Shown here piece after piece: positions 45,368 to 55,216 of a stretch of DNA of 64,000 nucleotides; within the stretch, counting starts at the first letter, position 1; each line of letters opens with the position of its first letter. A program made the position numbers and the translations under genes. The stretch is from Podospora pseudocomata (lineage: Eukaryota; Ascomycota; Sordariomycetes; Sordariales; Podosporaceae): contig NC_085889.1 of assembly GCF_035222375.1 (NCBI RefSeq), forward strand, positions 806,001-870,000, in the 5' to 3' direction. Below the pieces are notes generated by a model. The model saw nothing but the letters and a program-made list of their open reading frames with translations. It made no database searches and had not been told where the DNA came from.

Positions 45368-46150
45368 TTACAAACCCCTCCTCTCCGTCTCCTGATACGT
45401 CATCCCACCCTTGCTATCAACCCTCGGGTCTAGCTTATTCAGCAAGTCCGACTTGTGCGGGCCAGCGGTGTTTGGAGCCGGGCCCGGCAAGTGGCTATTG
45501 CCTACACCCCCCATTCCACGATGACGACCACCATCCCGATCAGAATCCACCCTCGGATCCATCATGTTTCCCGCCCTTGTCCCATGAGGCCCGTAGCTGC
45601 CCTCCGGAATGGGATTCCCGACGGCGCCGTAGCCATGTTTAGCGGGCATGCTCCTCTGCCTGTCCATGTCGGAGTCAACCCTGGGGTCGAGAGTGTTCGC
45701 CATGCGGGAGGAGTGAGGGCCGTAGGTGCCTTCGGGGATGTTGTTTGGGTGGGAGGAGAGGGGTCCGGGTCCGGTGGCGCCGTGCATGGTCGGAGGAGCG
45801 CCAGCAGGGCCGCCGCTGAAGTGCTGGTTGCGGGAGGAATCCATGTCAGAATCGACGCGGGGGTCGAGGGCGTTGGCTAGTCTGGATTTGTGAGGGCCAT
45901 AGGTGCCGGAGGGGATGTTGTTGTTGTGTTGGGATGGGGGAGGGGGGAGGGGTTGGTTATCCCTGGTTGAGTCGACTGCTGGGTCGATCTTGTTGAGGAA
46001 GTCGTGCTTGTGGTGGCCGGCTGTTGTGGGGGCTGGGCCGGAGGCCGCGGACTGCCCGTAGGTGGGGGGCATTTGAGTTGCTGGGAGGTTGGGGTTGATG
46101 GAGGAGTTGTTGTCACGGCGGAGGCCGCGTTCGTTTGGAGAGTTGTACAT
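45368..46150 (-). CDS. DPRVDSD-repeat protein, unknown function
   Basis: Single exon, 260 residues from the ATG at 46150 (MYNSPNERGL). An in-frame ATG at 46273 is rejected because a TATATA box (46261-46268) sits just next to it and the intervening sequence (ACAACAAACACAACC-like) looks like a leader. The protein is almost entirely five imperfect repeats of about 25-40 residues: the first and last are GPAPxTAGxHKxDxLNKxDPxVDS, the middle three are IPxGxYGPHxxRxxNxxDPRVDSD. Spacers are rich in Gly, Asn, Pro and Gln. No signal peptide or membrane segment is seen and it should be disordered. Similar DPRVDS-repeat proteins occur, as I recall, as hypothetical fungal proteins. The TATA box and A/C-rich leader suggest strong, regulated expression. 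Confidence 0.85.
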   Translation of the reverse strand: MYNSPNERGLRRDNNSSINPNLPATQMPPTYGQSAASGPAPTTAGHHKHDFLNKIDPAVDSTRDNQPLPPPPSQHNNNIPSGTYGPHKSRLANALDPRVDSDMDSSRNQHFSGGPAGAPPTMHGATGPGPLSSHPNNIPEGTYGPHSSRMANTLDPRVDSDMDRQRSMPAKHGYGAVGNPIPEGSYGPHGTRAGNMMDPRVDSDRDGGRHRGMGGVGNSHLPGPAPNTAGPHKSDLLNKLDPRVDSKGGMTYQETERRGL

Positions 46151-46949
46151 GATGGGTTGTGGTGGTGGTGGTTTGCTGCTGCGCGGTTGTGTTTGTTGTA
46201 TGGTTGAGTTGGACGTCAAGAGTAGATCTTGGATTATGGTCCGCTGTGGACAGAAGGGGGTATATATCCCCATCTGTTCTTAAACTCATGGTCTTTCACA
46301 TTGAGATATCTTCCTCCCCAATTGTGATCTCATACAACGTCATACTTGGTAAGGGTGAGCGATGTGGCGTCAGGGTCTGAAAGGCAGGCACGGCATCAGC
46401 AAACGATCTCCTTCCGGAACAGCACACGCAAATGTTGGAATTGCATGGCTGGAAAGTTGATTTGATCAATGGATATTCGGGCCGCGTATTTGTTGGTCAT
46501 TCACACGTTTCCTCGGGTGTACCCGTGACGGGGGTGATATGACGTCGCTTGGTCTTGGACCCTGAATCCGTCAAAAAGTCGCCACTCTTAGTGACCGTTG
46601 ACATCAGGCACTGGGCCCTGTAATTGTGTGTGGCTTGAGTTCGAGATTGAGCATAGATTTGATATTGTTGTGGCTATTTCGTTGTAAGATTTCGATGGCG
46701 AAGGAGAAGGGAGCTCGCAGCAAAGCCGTGGTGATGGTTTCTCACAGCAGGTTGTGAGACTTTTAGCACGGCCATTCTCCTCACTGATTTCATGAACTTG
46801 CAATGAGTGAAATAGGCTAACTGTAAAAAGATCACTGCTTGTCATATGTGCTACGGTATTGTAGAAAATATGAGGAGAGTCATAAACATCATAACCGCTT
46901 CATTATTGTACTCCTTTCAAACCCGACCCAACCCATGATGCCTCGCAAA
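46151..46949. other. Intergenic around the DPRVDSD gene promoter
   Basis: Holds the minus-strand promoter with a TATATA box at 46261-46268 and the 3' flank of the next minus-strand gene. A 85-codon frame at 46588-46845 has no features and is not called. Confidence 0.4.
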
Positions 46950-47651
46950 TTACATATCCCTTCGAGGTCCATTCACCAACCGGTTCACCGCCATACCAGC
47001 TAGTGCACTCCCTACAGTGCCCATCTTGGTACTGCCATTTTCCTCCTTTCTCTTCTCTGCCGCGGCCCCAATAGCAGCAGCACTAAGAGCTGCTGTCGCA
47101 ACTCTAGCGCCTTTCGCACCTGTCCAAGACCCAGGCTGGTTCCTCACGCGAAAAGCCTCGATTGCCGCTGCATCAACAGCTGATTTGAGGCCCTTGTCCA
47201 TTCGAGCCCTGCTGCGACTCCTTGTTGCCGGATCAGCGTAGGAACTTCTATGGCTGCTCCGGTGACGGGAACGTCTGGAGGGCGATGAGCTGTGTGCACG
47301 ACGAGAAGAAGTGGTGTAGTGATCATCACCACGGTACGACCGACGGCTGTGATCTCTATGATGGCTGTGGGATCCGGAGTGGTAATGGGAAGAATGTCGG
47401 TGACGATGACCTCGGTCGAAGTCGTCGTAGTCTCTGTCGTACCCTCGGGAGTGGTGTCTGGACCCAGAATAAGATCGATGCTTGTCGTCCAGGCCAAGCC
47501 CTGCCATGGCATCTTCAACCTTGCCTAATGCTTGTCGGCCGAGAGATCGATGCCGTCTTGGCCGGGACTCGTAGTCGTCGTAGTACGCATTGTCGTAGTC
47601 GTAGTCGTAGTCGCGATGGTTGCGGCGTCGGCCGCGGTGATGGTCTGACAT
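46950..47651 (-). CDS. Arg/His/Ser/Tyr-rich low-complexity protein with conserved C-terminus
   Basis: Single exon, 233 residues from the ATG at 47651 (MSDHHRGRRRNH). The first ~150 residues are dominated by Arg, His, Ser, Tyr and Asp, including DYDYDYDNAYYDDYES, HSSHYHSGSHSHH and SR-type dipeptides. The last ~75 residues are ordered and hydrophobic: GLKSAVDAAAIEAFRVRNQP, ARVATAALSAAAIGAAAEK and GSALAGMAVNRLVNG, two Ala/Gly-rich helices reminiscent of glycine-zipper membrane-inserting segments in other fungal hypothetical proteins. I do not know a function. The two Ala-rich helices could contact a membrane or self-assemble. Confidence 0.8.
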   Translation of the reverse strand: MSDHHRGRRRNHRDYDYDYDNAYYDDYESRPRRHRSLGRQALGKVEDAMAGLGLDDKHRSYSGSRHHSRGYDRDYDDFDRGHRHRHSSHYHSGSHSHHRDHSRRSYRGDDHYTTSSRRAHSSSPSRRSRHRSSHRSSYADPATRSRSRARMDKGLKSAVDAAAIEAFRVRNQPGSWTGAKGARVATAALSAAAIGAAAEKRKEENGSTKMGTVGSALAGMAVNRLVNGPRRDM

Positions 47652-48862
47652 CTTGTGGCTTACTGCAAGACTCCTAGCGATATATCGAGTCTCAAAGTGA
47701 GTGTTGGATTTGTCTCTCAAACGACCAATTCATGAAAAAGTCAGTGAGGAGTCAACGGGTATTCAATCTCATCGGAGTCTGCCGCCAAGATTCTCCATTA
47801 TCTTGATTTCGATGCTGGTACTGATATCACCTTGTGGCGTATCTCGTGTCTGTGGGGTTGCGTCACAAGCATCTTCTACTAACCAACTAAAATACAGGTG
47901 ACAGTTGATCTCCATCTTCACCGTGAAGCTTGGTGGTTTCGGTGCCGAAATACCGATGGTGGTGTGGAAGTGTGACAGAGGTGTCGGATTAGTCATGGTC
48001 ATTTGGGGGTATCACTGACAGGTATAATAAGAAGTCCATCTCAGCTCATTGCCCCCGTCGCATTTGGCCTTGGAGCTTCCAAGTTCTGCGCTGTTCATCT
48101 TGGCATGTCAGGTCTGCTCAGGAAGGTGTGCCGTTGTGGACTGGCGGTGGTTGTTTGATTTTTGCGTCTAGCGCATCATCATCATTCACTTCCTCTCGGC
48201 CGTGGTAAGTTTCTGTCTCCCCCCTAAGTCGTAAATGACACATTTGGATGGCCAGGCATTCTCATCACGAGTACGAGACTGAAGCTAGATATTCAACGTG
48301 AGTGATCCTTCTGCAAATATTGATGATTGACTCGGTGTGCCTGGTGAGTCAAGTCGGCTTATGACGTCATTTCTCCCACCATCGGATCAAAATTCCAACT
48401 CCGAAGGAAGTTGCATTTTCTCAACCAACCACACCGAATGGAAGCTCGCACTCGAATCAATGACCACGCGAAGAATTCCCATGTCCAGACAAATTTCACC
48501 ATCAAGAACGTCAGGATCGCCCGGTCCCACCCCACACGTTCTGCTCAGATCAAGGTAGCATTGGGAACAATATTTTTGCAATAATGGCAGATCAAACCGG
48601 CAGGGAATGGGGTGATGCTTCTATGACGAGAAGAGTCTCACTTGAGGGGTTTCTTGGCGGCAGATTCAGCCAAGATATATTTGATTCTACCCCTTCACAT
48701 TAACATCTCTTATGATATCAACCTGTGGGCTCTCACAGCTTTCTTAGAAGCTCACACCACCACCAATCCCCGCCGGCTACCATCAACGGGTACGCGATCT
48801 GCAAGATCACCCCTTATTCGCCACCCTCAATCCTCCAGACAACCAAATTCGGGAGCCTAACA
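47652..48862. other. Divergent intergenic region
   Basis: About 1.2 kb between the Arg/His-rich gene (minus) and the single-pass membrane gene (plus). Short frames on both strands lack support. No repeat or RNA recognised. Confidence 0.4.
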
Positions 48863-49297
48863 ATGGCACCAACACTCCAACCCCGCCAAGTCGTAGTTAC
48901 CGACAGTAGCGGAAGCAGCGGCGGAGGCCTCGACACCGGCGCCATAGTCGGCATTGTCATCGGCACCATCGCGGGCATCCTCCTGCTCTGGTGGATCATC
49001 CGCTCCTGCACAAAGCCCAACCGCCGCCCTGACCCCGACAGACAAGGCTGGTACGACGACACTCCCCCTCGCCGGTCTAGGTCCAGGTCTACACACTCTC
49101 ATCGACACCACCATCACCACGGACGCCATCACAGCAGAAGCCACAGCAGAAGAAGGTCCACTTCTCGTCCTGTTATACTGGAGAAGCCCGCGAGGGGTTA
49201 CGCTATCCCAGTCGCTCCGCAGCAGGCGTATGTCTACCCCAGTGCGGGCCGGTCGAGGAGCAGGAGTCAGGGGAGATATCATGCTTCTGGGTATTAA
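48863..49297 (+). CDS. Small single-pass membrane protein with His/Arg/Ser-rich tail
   Basis: Single exon, 144 residues from the ATG at 48863; an upstream in-frame ATG at 48725 would add 46 residues without clear features, so the shorter form is preferred. A short N-terminal stretch with a Ser/Gly run (DSSGSSGGGLD) leads into one membrane segment at about residues 27-46 (AIVGIVIGTIAGILLLWWII). The rest is a basic cytoplasmic-type tail: CTKPNRRPDPDRQGWYDD, then RSRSRS, HRHHHHHGRHH and SRSRSQGRYH. There is no cleavable signal peptide, so it would be signal-anchored. Such small proteins with a GxxxG-type span are common among fungal hypothetical genes. It ends within 180 bp of the convergent pseudokinase gene. 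Confidence 0.75.
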   Translation: MAPTLQPRQVVVTDSSGSSGGGLDTGAIVGIVIGTIAGILLLWWIIRSCTKPNRRPDPDRQGWYDDTPPRRSRSRSTHSHRHHHHHGRHHSRSHSRRRSTSRPVILEKPARGYAIPVAPQQAYVYPSAGRSRSRSQGRYHASGY

Positions 49298-49479
49298 AGG
49301 AATACGACGATTGGGTATAATGGGGGAGCATGATGATGGGAATTATGGCGGCATGGGAAACAAAACAATGAATGAATGAGCTTTTCACCGTACATGTACA
49401 AATATACCCTTCAGCCTACATACAATTTTAAATCTTTCGCGACCTTTGTCCAGTTCAAAATGCATCTCTCCACAGCAGC

Positions 49480-50766
49480 TCATCCACGCCTCCTCCCACC
49501 CCTCTCCGGCTCTTGCTCAGAAAGACGTCTTGCAGGGGTAGGGGCCCGTGTCTGCTTCTGCATCCTAGGTGATAGCTCATACTCCTCATACAACCCCAGC
49601 GAAGAAGGCCGTTGTCTTTCCGGCGGACTCGACCCCTCACGAGATGACTCTCTCCTCGACGGCGGCCGCTGATAAGAATGCTCCGTCTCCCCATACCCCC
49701 TCGAACCGGTGGAATGCCTCTGCCGATGATACTCCTCCTGCTGCGACCTCTTCGCCGCCTTCGCAGCAAGATACTCCTCCAAATCCGCCCCCGACACAAT
49801 CTTGCACCCCGCCATGGTAAAAACCTTTCGAATCCACCCCTTGATCATCTCATCCTCCACCTCGGCCAAGTCCTCCTTCTTGATATACTTCCGGTTAAAC
49901 TGCCTGTTCCCCGGCGTCTTTCCTGTTAAAAACGACCAAAGGGTGATAGCAAGAGAATAGTAATCATCAAACACCGTCGGCGCAGGCAACGGCAGCCCCT
50001 GCTCAAGACATTGCATCCTCTTTGGCGTCAAATACGAATTCGTCACATGAAGTGAGTTCCAACGGTCCTTGTTTTCTTCAATGAACCTCGCACCGGCAAA
50101 ATCAACCATCTTCAGCCTCTTCGCCGGCTGCTGCTGCTGGCCGGGAGAGAAAGAAGTAGGCCTGCAGTTACCCCAGATGAACTTTGACTCTTTGATATTC
50201 CCGTGGACGATGCCTCTTTTGTGTAGGTTTTCCACAACGAGAAACATCTCGACGACACACTTGTGCCGTTTGTGGATGGGAATCCTCCGAGCACGGAAGG
50301 GCTCACCACCCTCCATGATTACGGCCTTGGTGCCGGTTGAGGGCCGGGAGCCTTTCCAGACTACCCTGCTCAGCGGCCGCATGGTGAGGCTGCCGGCTGC
50401 TTCCATCAGCTCAACCTCCCGCGAGGTCATGTTGGACTTGTAGACGAGGTCGTCTGAGAACCGGTAGAGCATGCCCGTGTTGCCTATCATGGAGGCAATC
50501 CACCTTTCTGGGGGGAAGTCGAGGATGGGGTCGTCATCGTCGATTATGAGCGGGAGTGCGACGGTGGGAGGGCTGGGCTCGGGGACCCGGGGGATCTCCT
50601 CGGAGCGGCGGTACTTGGATCGGTCACGGTGTTTGTGTCTTTGCTCGTTGGTGCCGGTGCGTTCAAAGTGTCCAAACGAGGCGCGGTGCTGTCTCTTTGA
50701 TTGGACGTGGAGACGGGCTTCGGATTCGAGGATTTCGTGAATGTGTTCTGCCGAAATTCTGGCCAT
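49480..50766 (-). CDS. Protein-kinase-like protein, probable pseudokinase
   Basis: Single exon, 428 residues, start at the ATG at 50766. The first ~75 residues are basic and disordered. A kinase-like fold follows: N-lobe remnants (GMLYRFSDDLVYKSN), then helix-E/catalytic-loop sequence MFLVVENLHKRGIVHGNIKESKFIWGN in which HRD reads HGN (residues 188-190) with Lys192 kept and the following Asn replaced, then VDFAGA at 221-226 where DFG would be, DDYYSLAITLWSFLTG for helix F, and a C-lobe. No glycine-rich loop or clear VAIK lysine is visible. The C-tail is Arg/Ser/Glu-rich. Lacking the catalytic Asp, it is probably a scaffold or regulator. The family resembles kinase-like proteins seen in filamentous fungi. 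A 12-C run (minus strand, 50802-50813) lies in its leader. Confidence 0.78.
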   Translation of the reverse strand: MARISAEHIHEILESEARLHVQSKRQHRASFGHFERTGTNEQRHKHRDRSKYRRSEEIPRVPEPSPPTVALPLIIDDDDPILDFPPERWIASMIGNTGMLYRFSDDLVYKSNMTSREVELMEAAGSLTMRPLSRVVWKGSRPSTGTKAVIMEGGEPFRARRIPIHKRHKCVVEMFLVVENLHKRGIVHGNIKESKFIWGNCRPTSFSPGQQQQPAKRLKMVDFAGARFIEENKDRWNSLHVTNSYLTPKRMQCLEQGLPLPAPTVFDDYYSLAITLWSFLTGKTPGNRQFNRKYIKKEDLAEVEDEMIKGWIRKVFTMAGCKIVSGADLEEYLAAKAAKRSQQEEYHRQRHSTGSRGYGETEHSYQRPPSRRESSREGSSPPERQRPSSLGLYEEYELSPRMQKQTRAPTPARRLSEQEPERGGRRRG

Positions 50767-52435
50767 TGTGTTCTTCGACTTTCAAGTTGAGGATAGGGGA
50801 AGGGGGGGGGGGGATATGCAGGTAGGCGCCGTGTGCTAAGCGCGTGGCTGTTGGAAAGGAAGGAGGAGGATCTGCCTGCTGGGCCATCACGGAGGTGATG
50901 GTGGTGGACAAAGGTGAAGGTGAAGGTTTCGGGGACTCCACGATGAGCGGGCTTGCGCAGCTTTCTCGCATTCCGGTGGAGGTGTTGGACGGGACTCCGG
51001 TGCTTTGTTTGCATCGACAACGTCTTGCGTGGCGGTTTGATTCCATGGGAACAGCAAAAGTCAAACTCTATCTGAACGAATTCCAAAGCAAACAACCACG
51101 CTAGCGAGAAAGCCTTGAGTGACAGAAGCCCGGCGCCATGAACGTCACTTCGTTGGTACGTTACCACTCGTAGCAGAAGCTCGCCCTGACTATCTCTTCC
51201 CGTCTCAGTACACTGCGCCATCCAGGCGGTTCTTCCAGAAAGATTCCGTTCTTCTTCGGCTCGAGTTGCTCTGAGACGGCGGCTATTGTTCATTTACACC
51301 GAGCCTTCTCCAATATTCCTTGCGCCTAGCTCGCCTATCTGCATTGTACTACATGTCGTGCCGTGCGGCATGGTGATCTGGTGGTTGCCCGCCGGCGCCC
51401 GCATGTCAAGAACAGATTTGACTCGTGACGCATGCGCCAAAGGATGAAGTCGAGGATAGGACCCGGAGTTTCTATCTCTGAGGCTTTATGGCGCCGCTGA
51501 CACAGCACCACCCACTTGAACCAAGGTAGTGGACCGTGACGGACGGAGGATTGTGGGATAACTTGAGTTCATCTCATCGTCACAATCGTGATCACAACGG
51601 AGAACGTGATGAGTGTGATTCCGTTGGATGTAGCATCACCACATGGCGGTCAGTCAACTACCGACGTCCAAATTCCTATATTTACCAGATAATTCCAGTT
51701 TCTGGGATCGCTCAGGATCGTTTTCTCCTATCACCACCTCCATCAGCTCGAAATCCACAAGTCGGGCAGATATTTCCCCACAGAGATGGCGGACTCGTTC
51801 TCTTTTGGTGCCGTCACGCATGGCAGATGGGCGACTATTAGCGCCTCACAGCATGGCCCCCGGTGATGTCGCGCTCCTTCCAGCCTCTTGGTTGCATCCG
51901 CCAAGACGACCTCGACCGACGTCTGGGGCAAGCTGCCGGACCAACCACCAAGTCACAAATTCGGACCAATCACAAGATGTTCATCGTGACGGACATGCCA
52001 AGGGCGGCAAGCACACCTATTTTTACACCTGTGGACATCTGGGCATCGGACGGTGCTGGACCCCAGATAATAACTCCCATTTCACCCCCAGCAGTTCCGT
52101 CGGTGAGATGCGATTCGCAAAGGATGGCTCCGTGATGATAATTTCTCGCATGATAGCAAGAGTCTTGTCAGCTTGGCATCACGGAAGCTTCTGCACTTTC
52201 TGCACATCTGCACTCCACCGCCTCCACACTTTTCCATGCCACCGCCATGCTGAGGGAGTTGAGGGATTGAGACCTCGATCTGGCTCAGGCCCGAGCGTCC
52301 TGTATAAGGTGTGATTGAGCCCATGCATGGAAGGACAAGGTTCCTGTTGATCCAATTCCAACCTCAACATCGGTTGATCTTGAGCGTGTCTTCTCTTTTG
52401 TTGTCCGGCTTCGTTGCCACAAGCTTCTCGTCAAG
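50767..52435. other. Divergent 1.67-kb intergenic region
   Basis: Between the pseudokinase (minus) and the Cys-motif protein (plus). It has a run of 12 G at 50802-50813. Frames of up to 223 codons overlap on both strands but resemble no protein and have no splice support. Confidence 0.4.
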
Positions 52436-54274
52436 ATGTGTACCTACGACTACACGCCATACACCGGCTGCAAGCAAGGTGAGCAGCATTTCTACATCCA
52501 GTGGATGAAGTGCAGCAAGGCCATCGAGACGGGTGGCAAGTACTGCCCACCGGAGTTGTCTGTCGAGGTCGACGCTATCCGCAAGCTGTCCGGCAACGTT
52601 CTCTCATGTCCTGTCCACGGCCCCATCGCCATTGAACAACACGAGTTTGACTTTGTCGTCGCCAAGGTCCCAGTCGAGCAACCCCATGACCAGCCCGCTC
52701 GCCGGGGAAGGTCTCGCACAGCTTCACGACGAGGGACAAGTGTGAGCCGGTCCAACAGAACACCCAAGACCGACACATTCGGAAGGGACTTTGAGGAGCT
52801 TCCAGAGAAGAAAAGACGGGAGTCAAGGGCTGTTTCACCAACGGAATCTGTCAACTCGGAGTCTTCTGGTACCATTCCAGCTCGACCCAGGACATCGGAT
52901 GGACTCAAGAAGGCGGATAGGAGTGGAAGTCAGGATAGGCGGAGGAGCTCCGTGGCTCACTCACACCGGCGTGTAAGCTCAGCAGACCTCAACTTGATGC
53001 CTCGTCGTGCGTCCACCCTGCGCCAAAGCAAGGGTGACAGGCAGTTGCCACCACCGGCTGAGATTCCCGAGCATGCGGAAGCACAGGAGGAGGAAGCACG
53101 TGGTCGTCAGCCACGACCCAAGACCACGGTACATATTCCTTCTGGGACTGGCATGATCGGCTTGCCCTCCAGTCCAGACATGAACAAGAGATCCCCGGTG
53201 AGCCGTGCCAAGAGTGAAGGCAGGCCAACGCCGCCTGATACACTCACGGCAAGAATTGACACAGCATTATCACCCAACACAGCGCTGGGCTCAAGCGACA
53301 GTTCCCCTGAGCATCCATCCGAACCTCTTCCATTTGGCCCCAGGCGATCCAGCGTCAGGAGGACCACCACCCGCAGCATCCGCAAATCCACAGACGAAGG
53401 CCCTATGGGTCGCATCGACGAGCACGTTGCCTCAGGAGAGGACGAAGACCAGCTCCAAGCCAGCGGCCTTCACATCACGACCTCAAACATCACCCGCTCA
53501 GGAACAAACCGCACCACCCGATCATCCAGGGTCGGCATCTCCCCCGAATCCGAATCTGACTTCCGATTCCCACCACCTCCCAGCCGCAGCAATAACTCCT
53601 CCCCCATCTCCCGCCGCGGCAGCGAGACCCGCCCTCCCATGCCCGCCAGCCCCCTCTCCCCTGTCTTTCCCCGCTACAACAGCTACACCAGTAACGACGA
53701 CGCCTCCTCCCTCCGAAGCAACCAAAGCAAAACCTCCCGCCGCTTCGAAGACCAAGTCGCCGAAGGCAGAAAATGGGCCGCCGCAAGAGAGCAACACATG
53801 TCCATCCTGGCCAACCACTCCGAGCCTAACCTCCCGCTCGCTGGTGTCCAAAGCAGAAGGGAATCAGCCGACAGCGGGTACCGCAGCGGCCACCAGGGAC
53901 AGCTGCCCATCCCACCTAATTCCCCTCCACCAAGGCAGACAACCCCCAACCCCATCCAGCAAGAACCAAAGAGACGGACGTTGCAAAAACAGAACGGCCA
54001 AGCGCCCTATCAGACTGATCTTGGGTTGCCGTCGCCCAACACGTTGTCTCAGCGGAGACCGGCGCCGTTGCAGTTGGGAAATGTGCCGCCCTGTGCGCTG
54101 CCTGTGTCGCTTTACTCGCCTTCGCCTCTTGGTCAGAGTGGTGGGACTTCGAGCGGGGAGGTTAGCCCGGGGAATGTGAAGGGGAAGGTGCCGCTTTTGC
54201 AGAGGATGGGGTTGAAGAAGAAGATTAGTGGGTTGTGGGAGAAGGGGGGGAGTCAGAGGGCTGTCGAAGCTTGA
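52436..54274 (+). CDS. Long disordered protein with N-terminal Cys motif
   Basis: Single exon, 612 residues, from the ATG at 52436 (MCTYDYTPYTGCKQG). The first ~75 residues look folded and contain Cys at CTYDY, TGCKQGEQHFYIQWMKC, KYCPPE and LSCPVHG, a pattern that could bind zinc, though the spacing fits no family I know. The remaining ~535 residues are Ser/Pro/Arg-rich and predicted disordered, with many RRxS and SP sites that suit kinase regulation, such as RRRSSV, RRASTL and RRSSVRR. The last 40 residues include LLQRMGLKKKISGLWEKGG, a conserved-looking amphipathic end. I know of no functional assignment; the layout suggests a phosphorylation-controlled adaptor. Confidence 0.82.
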   Translation: MCTYDYTPYTGCKQGEQHFYIQWMKCSKAIETGGKYCPPELSVEVDAIRKLSGNVLSCPVHGPIAIEQHEFDFVVAKVPVEQPHDQPARRGRSRTASRRGTSVSRSNRTPKTDTFGRDFEELPEKKRRESRAVSPTESVNSESSGTIPARPRTSDGLKKADRSGSQDRRRSSVAHSHRRVSSADLNLMPRRASTLRQSKGDRQLPPPAEIPEHAEAQEEEARGRQPRPKTTVHIPSGTGMIGLPSSPDMNKRSPVSRAKSEGRPTPPDTLTARIDTALSPNTALGSSDSSPEHPSEPLPFGPRRSSVRRTTTRSIRKSTDEGPMGRIDEHVASGEDEDQLQASGLHITTSNITRSGTNRTTRSSRVGISPESESDFRFPPPPSRSNNSSPISRRGSETRPPMPASPLSPVFPRYNSYTSNDDASSLRSNQSKTSRRFEDQVAEGRKWAAAREQHMSILANHSEPNLPLAGVQSRRESADSGYRSGHQGQLPIPPNSPPPRQTTPNPIQQEPKRRTLQKQNGQAPYQTDLGLPSPNTLSQRRPAPLQLGNVPPCALPVSLYSPSPLGQSGGTSSGEVSPGNVKGKVPLLQRMGLKKKISGLWEKGGSQRAVEA

Positions 54275-54760
54275 TCGGGTCTGTTCATTCATTGGAGAAG
54301 TGAACTTTTATTTTGTTCATTTCTTTCATTTTTGCATATACTTGCTGTATCATTACTGGGGTGTTATTACATTGTAGCATTAGCATTGGGGGGGTCAGTT
54401 GATGAAGAATATTGGGAAGAACAGATACCCTGCCTAGATACCTTTGCTTAAGGAGCAGCTTGTTAGATTGACTTGAAGTAATTCAGATTGTATCATGAGT
54501 TTTATGCAAAGAATGTCGTTGCAGCATGTTGAGATCATCAGAGCAGCGTTGCACAGAAGCGGGCAGTGCCCCTGTAAGGGAGTCAGTCCATGAGCATTGG
54601 GCTGCCCTGGTTTACTTACAGTCATCCTGGCATATTACATCTGAGTGGATGGAGGAAGATGTGCGGGCTCAGAAGCAAAGAAAAGGAAAAAATGTTGGAA
54701 CATCATCTTCCTGACAGTTTTGACGTAGGTGTTGGAGGTAGTGCAGAAAGGCAAAAGATA
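54275..54760. other. Intergenic, 3' of the disordered-protein gene
   Basis: About 490 AT-rich bases with TTTTATTTTG/TTTCATTTTTGC near 54305-54335, likely a polyadenylation region. No gene recognised. Confidence 0.45.
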
Positions 54761-54857
54761 TGGGCGACCCCGGAATCGAACCGGGGTTTCTTCGGATCGT
54801 ATGTGATGTTCTGAGAACAACCACAACGAAGCGTCCTGACCACTAGACTAGTCACCC
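54761..54857 (-). tRNA. tRNA-His (GTG) with a 25-nt intron
   Basis: On the minus strand the acceptor stem is GGGTGAC/GTCGCCC, the D arm GTCTAGTGGTCAGGAC, the anticodon stem CTTCG/CGAAG with loop TTGTGGC, and the T arm CCCGG-TTCGATT-CCGGG with discriminator A. Anticodon GTG reads His codons. A 25-nt intron follows position 37; removing it leaves 72 nt before CCA addition. The extra G at position -1 needed by histidyl-tRNA synthetase is not encoded as a pair and would be added after transcription, as is usual in eukaryotes. Confidence 0.95.
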
Positions 54858-55216
54858 GGTGAGGTATTATTGGATGGGGAAAAGGTGTGAATTCTCAGTA
54901 CATGACAATAACCACAAACTGCCTCTCCATTCGCTTCAAGGGCTGTTTTTCTTCACCTTCACAAAGCACAAGATTACCCGTTAATATTCGAGATAGCTCT
55001 TTCCCACGCTAACAGGTCTCCCGTTTACCGAACTAGTCAGTCGCAAATCCTTGCTGAAGCGCTGACGACGTCGATTAGACGGCAGCGCCTGTTGCCTTGG
55101 CTGCACCTCGGCCGCAATGTTGCTTTTAGAAGCAAAGAAAAGAGTGAGCCTACTCATCATCTTCTACAAAAACATTTGTTTGGCACCCTACGTTTGTATG
55201 TCACCCAGTCGACATC
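54858..55216. other. Intergenic, tRNA-His to first gene remnant
   Basis: About 360 bases. Nothing is recognised other than the upstream flank of the tRNA gene. Confidence 0.45.

Noticed and set aside
46150-46273. Upstream ATG at 46273 as the start of the DPRVDSD-repeat protein
   Set aside because: It lies next to the TATATA box, so the transcript very likely begins after it; the intervening codons look like leader sequence.
51643-52314. A 223-codon plus-strand frame in the 50.8-52.4 kb gap
   Set aside because: Composition looks random, no motif or conservation signal, and short competing frames occur on both strands.
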